Assembly (NCBI GenBank): GCA_016928525.1 | Contig: JAFGKO010000095.1 | Span: forward strand, 1 to 6,276 | Source of the DNA: Anaerolineales bacterium | Lineage (GTDB): Bacteria > Chloroflexota > Anaerolineae > Anaerolineales > Villigracilaceae | DNA length: 6,276 bases | Direction: 5' to 3' | Shown: piece by piece, positions 1-5,590 of the stretch | Position numbering within the stretch: the first letter of the stretch is position 1 | How the letters are laid out: each line of letters begins with the position of its first letter | Notes under the pieces: generated by a model | What the model was told of the DNA's origin: nothing | The model's database searches: none | The model's input: the letters and a program-made list of their open reading frames with translations, nothing else | Position numbers and translations under genes: made by a program

Positions 1-3
1 CTT

Positions 4-33
4 GGAACCCGCGTAGCAAGCTACGGGGTATTC
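4..33. repeat. REP-like imperfect hairpin
   Basis: A perfect 6-bp stem (CGTAGC at 12-17, GCTACG at 20-25) closes over a 2-base AA spacer. Imperfect flanking pairing brings CCC near 8-10 against GGG near 26-28 and GGAA against TATTC. The compact GC-rich palindrome resembles dispersed REP-type hairpins, as far as I remember such elements. It lies beyond the 3' end of the kinase gene, where it could also add to transcript termination or stability. Only one copy is visible, so dispersed-repeat status is inferred. Confidence 0.4.
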
Positions 34-77
34 AGTGAAGAATAAAGGTAGTCAGGCGGTGCATGTCTGTCTCCTAC

Positions 78-133
78 AATAAATCCCGACGGGTTACCTC
101 CCTAGAGGAGTGCTACGCAAAGACCCATCGGGA
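78..133 (-). terminator. Terminator-like stem after the nucleoside kinase gene
   Basis: On the minus strand, 15 bases after the kinase stop codon, TCCCGATGGGT (133-123) pairs with ACCCGTCGGGA (94-84). This is an 11-bp stem with one G-U wobble. A smaller hairpin sits in the loop (CTCC at 110-107 with GGAG at 101-98). The outer stem is followed by a short T-rich stretch, TTTATT (83-78). Position and orientation suit transcription termination of the kinase unit. The long 28-base loop and the broken T-tract are not typical of an intrinsic terminator, so it could instead be part of a structured repeat. Confidence 0.45.
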
Positions 134-147
134 GCAGCATTTGGGCG

Positions 148-1095
148 TTAATGTGATTTGCCTTTCCAGCGCGTGAAATTTTTAAGGATGGAGCCGCCCA
201 GGAATTCGCGCGCGATCGAGTTTTCGGGAATCAGGTCGATATTAATCGGCAGGAACCATTCCAGGAAGGCCAGCAGGCGTTTGGCTTCAATGTATTCGGG
301 CGTACCGTGCGGGACCTGGCGCAGGAGCGGCTCAACCAGAGGTCTGAGACCAGCCAGTTCGTAAACCAGGGCCGAGTTGAACATGATATCCGCGTTTTCC
401 TGATAAGGGAAAATGTAGCGCTTTTCTCCGCGGCGGACGGATTCCCAGCGTGAGATAGTTTCGCGGGCGATGTAACCGCGCTCGCGGGCATCCCGCACGA
501 TGCGGCGAAGCAGGCGCGTGTCGGTTGTGGAAACACGGTTGTGGCGGTCGAGGTTGAGCTGGGTCAGCGCCGAAACGTAGACGCGAAATGCCTGCCTGGA
601 CAGCGCTTCCGGGATCAGGCGCGGGTTGAGGCCGTGGATACCTTCCAGAATGATGATCTGCCCGCGCTGCAACTGGACCTTTTCGCCGGGCTCGCGCAAA
701 CCGGTCTTGAAATTGTAGTGCGGCATGTCCACTTTTTTGCCGGCTACCAGTTGTTGCAGGTGTTCAGCCAGCAGAGGCAGGTCGAGGGTTTCGATAGCTT
801 CAAAGTTAAATTCGCCGTTTTCATCGCGTGGGGTTTTGTCGCGGTTGACAAAATAGTTGTCGAGTTCGAGCGGATACGGCGAGATACTGCGCGCCAGCAA
901 CTGAACGGTGAGGCGACGCGAGAAAGTGGTCTTGCCGGAAGACGAGGGCCCGGCCACCAATACCAGCGCGAGTTCATCCTGGCGTTCAGAGATCTGGCGA
1001 GCGATCTCGGAGATGTATTGTTCATGCAGGGCTTCGGAGACCAGGATGATCTCATGTCCGCGCCCGGCCTGGATCGCATCGTTGAGCGCGCCCAC
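148..1095 (-). CDS. Uridine/nucleoside kinase domain, C-terminal part of an interrupted gene
   Basis: This is the P-loop kinase half of a TGS/SAD-like plus uridine-kinase protein, a family expected to phosphorylate a nucleoside with ATP. Visible landmarks, numbered from the GTG at 1095, are the Walker A loop GPSSSGKT (49-56), the probable catalytic/substrate Asp in LDNYF (79), PHYNFKTG (125-132), the Walker-B-like strand IILEGIHG (148-155), and an Arg-rich lid region with RRGEKRYIFPYQENAD near 218-235. The domain looks complete with no frameshift and ends in TAA. The GTG is only the first start codon after an in-frame TAA at 1131-1129. The reading frame continues unbroken between them (11 codons, GDWLTLLGIDN), and no good Shine-Dalgarno precedes the GTG. 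It therefore most likely belongs to one original protein with the upstream fragment (573 codons plus the final stop from 1869). Independent expression is uncertain. Kinase family is clear; the exact substrate is not. Confidence 0.85.
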   Translation of the reverse strand: MGALNDAIQAGRGHEIILVSEALHEQYISEIARQISERQDELALVLVAGPSSSGKTTFSRRLTVQLLARSISPYPLELDNYFVNRDKTPRDENGEFNFEAIETLDLPLLAEHLQQLVAGKKVDMPHYNFKTGLREPGEKVQLQRGQIIILEGIHGLNPRLIPEALSRQAFRVYVSALTQLNLDRHNRVSTTDTRLLRRIVRDARERGYIARETISRWESVRRGEKRYIFPYQENADIMFNSALVYELAGLRPLVEPLLRQVPHGTPEYIEAKRLLAFLEWFLPINIDLIPENSIAREFLGGSILKNFTRWKGKSH

Positions 1096-1128
1096 ATTGT
1101 CGATGCCCAGGAGCGTCAGCCAGTCACC

Positions 1129-1869
1129 TTACTGGCGGAATGTCTTTAGCATTCTGTGATAATCCGCCGGGGGCTGCAATTCGGTCGGCGCGTGACGGCG
1201 CGGGAAGCGCAGGGTGAAGCCGCCGTTGGTTATATTCAGGTCAAACCAGCGCAGGTAGCCGGTCGATGGCACCATGTAACCATGATGATAGTCCATGCGC
1301 TCGCCCAGGCGGTATAGGGTCAGATAATCTTTTTGGCGGTGTGAGAGCAGATGGATTTTGTCGTCATAACCAAGCTGACGGAAATATTCGATAGCCTCCG
1401 CCAACGGGACTTCCTTGCGCTCAAAAGGTATATCCGCGTCGACCAGTTCTTGCATATGGATCTTAAGCGCCTCGATCCCGGACTCGGAAAGGGCCTGCCC
1501 GCCGGAAACTTGACAGTAATATCCGCCGAACGAGACTGAGTGGTCGATGGTCAACGTGCCTTTCGGATACAGGTCGCTGAAGGCCATCTCGAGCAAAAAG
1601 GTCAGTGAACGGCGATAGATGCGTGCGCCATCCGGCTCCGCCGTGGTGACCGGCTGCACGATGGATTCGATCTTGACCGGATAGGTCAACTCGCGCAAAT
1701 CGCCGTTGATCACTGCGGCCACAATGGGCGCGTCAAAGCTATCGATAACGGTTTCTAAGAAATCACCGACTTTTGCGCCGCGCGGGCCGGATAAAATACG
1801 CCCGTCGGGGAGGTGGACTTCCACTTCAGGGCGCGGTTGGGTTGGATGAATTTTCGATGTCTTACTCAT
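1129..1869 (-). CDS. TGS and ThrRS-SAD-like domains, N-terminal part of an interrupted nucleoside kinase gene
   Basis: The 246-residue product has a TGS-like ubiquitin-fold domain (about 15-75, with VHLPDGR and AAVINGDLREL). A domain resembling the threonyl-tRNA synthetase second additional domain follows (about 84-235, with HSVSFGGYYC at 110-119). The synthetase HxxxH metal site is replaced by RSLTF (87-91), so tRNA editing is unlikely; kinase-fused relatives show the same pattern as far as I recall. Translation ends at TAA (1131-1129), and the same frame continues into the uridine-kinase domain, so this looks like the front half of one gene. The ATG at 1869 is preferred because AGGAAGG lies 6 bases upstream. 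An in-frame ATG at 1902 would add 11 residues but has no ribosome binding site and lies in a likely promoter. The gene follows panE after a 78-base gap. Domain calls are good; the regulatory or substrate role of the N-terminal domains is unknown. Confidence 0.82.
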   Translation of the reverse strand: MSKTSKIHPTQPRPEVEVHLPDGRILSGPRGAKVGDFLETVIDSFDAPIVAAVINGDLRELTYPVKIESIVQPVTTAEPDGARIYRRSLTFLLEMAFSDLYPKGTLTIDHSVSFGGYYCQVSGGQALSESGIEALKIHMQELVDADIPFERKEVPLAEAIEYFRQLGYDDKIHLLSHRQKDYLTLYRLGERMDYHHGYMVPSTGYLRWFDLNITNGGFTLRFPRRHAPTELQPPADYHRMLKTFRQ

Positions 1870-1871
1870 GT

Positions 1872-1901
1872 ATACCTTCCTAAGGGAAGGGTATTTTATC
1901 A
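1872..1901 (-). promoter_or_regulatory. Possible extended -10 and strong RBS of the nucleoside kinase gene
   Basis: On the minus strand TGATAAAAT (1901-1893) matches an extended -10 box (TGn plus TAAAAT, five of six to TATAAT). AGGAAGG (1882-1876) is a strong Shine-Dalgarno before the ATG at 1869. A TTGCCA at 1918-1913 resembles a -35 box, but the spacer is only 14 bases, so the extended -10 would have to carry the promoter. The RBS also lies in a small hairpin (1894-1885 with 1880-1872, one bulged base) that would hide it in read-through transcripts. The RBS is convincing; the promoter is tentative. Confidence 0.4.
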
Positions 1902-1916
1902 TTAATGTTCATTGGC

Positions 1917-1949
1917 AAACCTGACAGGTCTGTCAGACCTGTCAGGTTT
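1917..1949. repeat. Perfect 33-base palindrome
   Basis: Sixteen bases (1917-1932, AAACCTGACAGGTCTG) are the exact reverse complement of 1934-1949 around one central T at 1933. Smaller palindromes are nested inside: CCTGACAGG, CTGTCAG and CCTGTCAGG. The panE stop codon (1950-1948) uses the edge of the element. In RNA it would form a very stable hairpin from either strand and could end panE transcription. The minus-strand transcript has only UUU before GCC, so it is not a classical U-tract terminator. Perfect symmetry also suits a dispersed palindromic repeat or a protein-binding site. Confidence 0.75.
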
Positions 1950-3030
1950 AGATCGACAATTTCGAAAGCAATTTCTCTGGCTGGCGGGCATATTCCTCCA
2001 GCGAAATCTCGCCATTCGTCATAGCCAGCAGGGTCTCAGTCAGCAGTTTGTTCACTGGCGTCGGCACTTTAGTTTTTTCGCCCGCACGCACAACCGCGCC
2101 ATGTAAGTAGTCCACTTCGCTCTTGCCGCGCCCGGAGTGCAGGTCAATGTGGAAGGAGGGCATCTTGCCTCCCCGTCCACTCCCGGCCGCGCGCGCCAAC
2201 ATGGGCCTGGATAGCCACAAAGGCAATTTTGTGGCAAATGCCAGCATCCGCACCGGCGTACCGGGCAAATCCACCACGTCGATGTTTTGGGCTTGCATAA
2301 CAGCCAGGCATTCGCGCAGCACAGCAATTTCCAATTTGTATAGGCCTTTGTGGGCATAAATTTCTGCAGCGCTCATATCCAGGATGGCCGAAATCGGGTT
2401 GGCGAGCAAATTGGTCAGCATCTTCGACCATTTCATGCTGTCTGCATCGGGGTAGGCCTGGGCGTTGAGAAAGGCGTGGTTAAAGGCAGCAACCAAGCGG
2501 TCCGAGAGCGGATGTGAGGCAGCTATCCCTACGCCGCGCAGCTTTTCCAGGACAATATCTCCCGCAGCGTGGCGGCCAATGGCTGATGTCACGGTTCCGT
2601 AGATCACCCTGTCAGGCCCCAGTACTTTTGCAATGGCCGGCTCGTTGTCTACACCGTTCGAGAGGCACAGGAAGGGCGGCATCTTATCTGCGTAGAGCTT
2701 GACACCTTCCATTGCAGCAGTGGTATCGAAGGATTTCAAGGCATAGATTGCGACGTCAAAGGGCCCGTAGCGGAGGGCCTCCTCCAGAGACGAAGCAATT
2801 ACGAAGGAAGACGGATCGACCAGGAAGGCTTCTTTTGCCTTGCGGCGCTTGTCTAAAGCCAACCCCAGGCGCAGACCGCGCTCACGCAACTCATCCGCGA
2901 CTTTGGCCTGCTCCACAAAAACGAGGTTATGTCCGGCCAGTGCCAGACTCCCGCCAATATAGGTGCCAAGCGCCCCCGCGCCAAAGGTCAGAACTTTCAG
3001 TTGAGGGACTTTTGCCTGTGGTACAGCCAT
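1948..3030 (-). CDS. panE: 2-dehydropantoate 2-reductase family protein (PanE/ApbA)
   Basis: The 360-residue product belongs to the ketopantoate reductase family, which uses NADPH to reduce 2-dehydropantoate to pantoate in coenzyme A biosynthesis. The N-terminal Rossmann loop is GAGALG (17-22). Residues matching the E. coli catalytic set are present: Lys in ALKSFD (99), Asn in LSNGVDNE (125), Lys203, Asn207 and Asn211 in SKMLTNLLANP, and Glu305 in KSEVDYL. It is longer than the roughly 300-residue E. coli enzyme. The extra length includes a segment with RGGKMPS (286-292 region) seen in a longer subfamily, so a related 2-oxoacid substrate is possible. No panB or panC is visible. The ATG at 3030 leaves an 8-base gap after the upstream gene and has a weak AAGTGA before it. 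An ATG at 3063 would overlap that gene by 25 bases and lacks an RBS. Family is certain; substrate is moderately sure. Confidence 0.88.
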   Translation of the reverse strand: MAVPQAKVPQLKVLTFGAGALGTYIGGSLALAGHNLVFVEQAKVADELRERGLRLGLALDKRRKAKEAFLVDPSSFVIASSLEEALRYGPFDVAIYALKSFDTTAAMEGVKLYADKMPPFLCLSNGVDNEPAIAKVLGPDRVIYGTVTSAIGRHAAGDIVLEKLRGVGIAASHPLSDRLVAAFNHAFLNAQAYPDADSMKWSKMLTNLLANPISAILDMSAAEIYAHKGLYKLEIAVLRECLAVMQAQNIDVVDLPGTPVRMLAFATKLPLWLSRPMLARAAGSGRGGKMPSFHIDLHSGRGKSEVDYLHGAVVRAGEKTKVPTPVNKLLTETLLAMTNGEISLEEYARQPEKLLSKLSI

Positions 3031-3038
3031 GTCGTCAC

Positions 3039-3686
3039 TTAATCGGAATCCTTTCCATTCCAATGGGTATGGTCATTGATTATGTTGATCTGCCAGCGAT
3101 GGGAATCGGGGTGGTAACTCACATGCGCAAAGCCGGTGTTGTCGAAGCGAAAACGCGGCCCGCCGAAATTGGCATGCGGGGTGGTGCCCATCACAACGTA
3201 CATGACCTGATTGAGCAGGCCGCCATGTGAGACAACCAGGTATTTACCCGGCGCCCGCCTGAGCAACCCGGACAGGGCTTTACCCGCACGCAGATAGAGT
3301 TCCCAATCGCCTTCGCCTTCATTTCCTATAATAGGTGTGAAAGGAGTTACGAATTCACGCTGCGGGATGCGTTGTTTCACTTCTTCACCGGTCATCCCTG
3401 CAATCTCTCCGATGTTACGCTCCATCCAGATTGGGTCGGTTTCGACAGGTACGTTCAGGGCTGCACCCAGGATCTCCGCAGTTTCGCAGGCGCGGCTGAG
3501 TGGACTGGTCACGATCCGATCGAATCGGCGTTTTTCGTCCAACCAGCGTTTGGCCAGGGCTTGGGCTTGCTGGCGGCCTTTATTTGTCAGTGGAAAATCA
3601 GCCTGTCCCTGCCAGCGCGCTTCTGCGTTACCGACCGATTCACCGTGTCGTAAGAAGATGATGTCAAATCTTTCTTTTTCAGTCAT
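3039..3686 (-). CDS. Histidine phosphatase / phosphoglycerate mutase-like protein
   Basis: The 215-residue protein of the histidine phosphatase superfamily (branch 1) has the phospho-accepting His14 in LRHGES (12-17), the phosphate-binding SPLSRA (60-65) with Arg64, the acid/base candidate Glu88 in MERNIGE, and the second His153 in SHGG (152-155). All catalytic positions are present and the length is normal. Members include cofactor-dependent mutases and small-molecule phosphatases; sequence alone does not fix the substrate, and general phosphatase activity is as likely as glycolytic mutase activity. The start is placed at 3686, where ATGACTGA merges this ATG with the glycosyltransferase TGA (8-base overlap). 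AAGGGG lies upstream, and the homology begins right after. A longer frame opening at 3752 would run deep into the neighbour. The overlap suggests translational coupling with the glycosyltransferase. Confidence 0.9.
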   Translation of the reverse strand: MTEKERFDIIFLRHGESVGNAEARWQGQADFPLTNKGRQQAQALAKRWLDEKRRFDRIVTSPLSRACETAEILGAALNVPVETDPIWMERNIGEIAGMTGEEVKQRIPQREFVTPFTPIIGNEGEGDWELYLRAGKALSGLLRRAPGKYLVVSHGGLLNQVMYVVMGTTPHANFGGPRFRFDNTGFAHVSYHPDSHRWQINIINDHTHWNGKDSD

Positions 3687-4629
3687 CTTCTTTATCCCCT
3701 TTCTTGACCAAATAGACTGGCCGCCGCTTGACCTCCTGGAAAATGTAACCAACGTAGACGCCGATAAAGCCCAGCAAGACCATCAAAATCCCACCCACGA
3801 TCAGGATGACGAACATGAGCGAACTCCATCCCGGTGCAAGATTGGAGGTTCTGCCTGTCACCCAAAATGAGAGCACGTAGATCATCTCAAGCAACGCAAG
3901 AAAGAGCAAAAGCCCGCCCATACTCAAGCCGATATATAACGGCATCAGCGAGAACGAGAAGATGGCGTCCATGGCCAGGCGGAACATCTTGCCGAAAGAA
4001 TATTTCGAGACGCCGCTGATGCGTTTTGCAGGTTGGTAGGGCAGGATTACGGTCGAGAACCCGATCCAGGAGACCATGCCACGCAGGAAGCGATGGTACT
4101 CCGGCATAGCCTTGAGCGCGTTCACTGCCTGGCGCGACAGGGCGCGGAAGTCGGCTGTGCCGGGCAGGATACGCGTCCCGCTGATGGAGTTGATCAAACG
4201 GTAGAACAAGCCTGAGGTCCATTTTTTGAACGAGGCGGGCTGGGCTTCATCCACGCGCTGGGTTTGGATGACATCGTAGCCCTGCTTGACCAACTTGATC
4301 ATCTCCGCGATCATCTCCGGCGGATGCTGGCCATCGCCGTCCATGGTGATGACAATGTCACCGTTTGTCGCGTCCATACCGGCTGTCAATGCGGCCTGAT
4401 GGCCGAAGTTTCGGCTGAGTTCGAGTACCTGCACGCGCGCATCGCCCAGGGATTTGAGCGAATCAGGCGTACCATCGTCCGAGCCGTCATCTACATAATA
4501 GAACGTGAAATTGTATGGCAAACTGTCAATAACGGCGCAAATATGAGCGTGCGTCTGCTCGACAACGCCCGCTTCGTTGAAGACCGGGATGACCAGGTCA
4601 ACAGATTGTTTTTTTCGTTTGGGGTTCAT
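3679..4629 (-). CDS. GT2 family polyprenyl-phosphate glycosyltransferase (GtrB/DPM1-like)
   Basis: The 316-residue membrane-bound enzyme probably transfers a hexose from a nucleotide sugar to undecaprenyl phosphate on the cytoplasmic face. The GT-A domain shows IPVFNE (14-19), VDDGSDDGT (46-54), LSRNFGHQAAL (71-81), the metal-binding DGDGQHPPE (97-105), ADFRALSR (159-166), HRFLRG (179-184) and GVSKYSFGK (206-214). Two hydrophobic helices follow (about 232-257 and 270-297), then a basic tail. This arrangement is typical of the bactoprenol glucosyltransferase/DPM-like group rather than soluble GT2 enzymes. It lies after rfbB-rfbA and overlaps the next gene, so a role in surface polysaccharide or protein glycosylation is plausible. 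The donor sugar cannot be read from sequence. The ATG at 4629 has no clear Shine-Dalgarno; a TGGTAAAAT box 10 bases upstream would give an almost leaderless transcript. Confidence 0.92.
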   Translation of the reverse strand: MNPKRKKQSVDLVIPVFNEAGVVEQTHAHICAVIDSLPYNFTFYYVDDGSDDGTPDSLKSLGDARVQVLELSRNFGHQAALTAGMDATNGDIVITMDGDGQHPPEMIAEMIKLVKQGYDVIQTQRVDEAQPASFKKWTSGLFYRLINSISGTRILPGTADFRALSRQAVNALKAMPEYHRFLRGMVSWIGFSTVILPYQPAKRISGVSKYSFGKMFRLAMDAIFSFSLMPLYIGLSMGGLLLFLALLEMIYVLSFWVTGRTSNLAPGWSSLMFVILIVGGILMVLLGFIGVYVGYIFQEVKRRPVYLVKKGDKEDD

Positions 4630-4638
4630 CAGGAAAGG

Positions 4639-4647
4639 ATTTTACCA
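4639..4647 (-). promoter_or_regulatory. Possible extended -10 box of the glycosyltransferase group
   Basis: TGGTAAAAT (4647-4639, minus strand) fits an extended -10 element and shares TGnTAAAAT with the box before the nucleoside kinase gene. A start site about seven bases downstream would fall near 4632, only two or three bases before the ATG at 4629, giving a leaderless or near-leaderless mRNA. That agrees with the missing ribosome binding site. No -35 match is seen at normal spacing, where the inverted repeat begins. The call is tentative. Confidence 0.3.
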
Positions 4648-4652
4648 TTATG

Positions 4653-4717
4653 TCCACAAAGAACACGAAGAGCACGAATTTTGATTCTTCCTTCGTGAAC
4701 TTTGTGTTATTCGTGGA
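4653..4717. repeat. Imperfect inverted repeat made of 9-base units
   Basis: The left arm (4653-4679) and right arm (4691-4717) are 27 bases each and pair at 21 positions across an 11-base loop. Each arm is itself three 9-base units: CACAAAGAA, CACGAAGAG, CACGAATTT on the left; CTTCGTGAA, CTTTGTGTT, ATTCGTGGA on the right. The element starts 3 bases after the rfbA stop codon and fills most of the gap before the glycosyltransferase gene. It resembles the CACGAAG-type repeats I remember from many environmental bacterial genomes. It may weaken or end transcription after rfbA, though no strong T-tract follows. Confidence 0.65.
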
Positions 4718-4720
4718 ATA

Positions 4721-5590
4721 TTAATCTTCATCCGCGAGCTGTAGCAGATAATCCCCGTAGCTATTGTGGTTCAGGTTCTTTCCCAGTGAGCGCAGTTGCT
4801 CTTTTGAGATAAAACCTACCCGGTAGGCTACCTCTTCGGGACAACCGATCATCAAGCCTTGCCGTTCCTCCACTGTCTGGACAAAATTTGCAGCCTGGAG
4901 CAAATTCTCGTGTGTGCCGGCATCCAGCCAGGCTACGCCGCGCCCGAATGGCTGGACATTTAACTGTCCGCGCTCAAGGTAAATGCGGTTGATGTCAGTG
5001 ATTTCCAGTTCGCCACGCGGCGAGGGTTTCAGGTTTGCAGCCATCTCGAGAACCTGGTTGTCATAAAAATACAGACCTGGTACAGCGTAGCGCGAGCGCG
5101 GCTTTGCTGGTTTTTCTTCGATGCTGATTGCGCGGTACTGGTCATCGAATTCGACAATACCATAACCGGTCGGGTCTTTGACTGGGTAGGCAAAAATTTT
5201 TGCGCCTTGTTGCAATTTTGCTGCTTCTCGCAGGATATCCCAAAGACCGGTGCCGTAGAAGATGTTATCGCCCAATATCAAACTGACCGGGTCATCCCCG
5301 ACAAACTTGCGCCCCAGAATAAAGGCTTCTGCCAGCCCACGCGGTTGGTCCTGCTCGACATACTTGAACGACACACCCCACTGTTCCCCGCTTCCCAGCA
5401 GGCGAAGAAAGGCTGGCAAGTCCTCAGGCGTACTGATAATTAAAATCTCACGGATGCCCGCCAGCAACAAGATCGACAACGGGTAATAGATCATCGGTTT
5501 GTCGTATACGGGCAGGATTTGTTTGCTAACCCCTAAAGTCAACGGGTAGAGTCGTGTTCCCTTGCCGCCTGCCAGGATAATTCCTTTCAC
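4721..5590 (-). CDS. rfbA: Glucose-1-phosphate thymidylyltransferase
   Basis: The 289-residue enzyme joins dTTP and glucose-1-phosphate to make dTDP-glucose, the first step toward dTDP-rhamnose and other deoxysugars. It shows the nucleotide loop AGGKGTRL (7-14), [15 protein letters not shown] (22-36), the metal-binding Asp108 in [16 protein letters not shown] (139-146), IEEKP (157-161), PGLYFYD (171-177), ELEITDIN (194-201) and WLDAGTH (221-227) with the second metal ligand Asp223. Length and motif order match the RmlA/RfbA family throughout. The start is GTG at 5590, giving the standard MKGIILAGG beginning. GAGGTGA lies just upstream, and GTGA overlaps the rfbB stop by 4 bases, so translation is probably coupled. 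It ends in TAA right before an inverted repeat. Function is highly certain. Confidence 0.97.
   Translation of the reverse strand: MKGIILAGGKGTRLYPLTLGVSKQILPVYDKPMIYYPLSILLLAGIREILIISTPEDLPAFLRLLGSGEQWGVSFKYVEQDQPRGLAEAFILGRKFVGDDPVSLILGDNIFYGTGLWDILREAAKLQQGAKIFAYPVKDPTGYGIVEFDDQYRAISIEEKPAKPRSRYAVPGLYFYDNQVLEMAANLKPSPRGELEITDINRIYLERGQLNVQPFGRGVAWLDAGTHENLLQAANFVQTVEERQGLMIGCPEEVAYRVGFISKEQLRSLGKNLNHNSYGDYLLQLADED

Noticed and set aside
84..133. Riboswitch, considered because of ACGCAAAG in a stem-loop context on the plus strand
   Set aside because: The order of stems and the other conserved blocks of the c-di-GMP-I class are missing, and no plus-strand gene follows. The terminator reading fits better.
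541..1149. A 202-codon open frame on the plus strand
   Set aside because: It lies antisense to the kinase gene, whose conserved motifs explain the sequence. The plus-strand product shows no recognisable domain and is a codon-bias shadow.
2712..3230. A 172-codon plus-strand frame across the panE/phosphatase junction
   Set aside because: It is antisense to two well-supported genes, Arg/Pro-rich and without recognisable motifs.
3687..3752. Longer N-terminus for the histidine phosphatase from a start at 3752
   Set aside because: It would overlap the glycosyltransferase by 74 bases and adds a non-homologous stretch. The ATGACTGA overlap start with an RBS is better.
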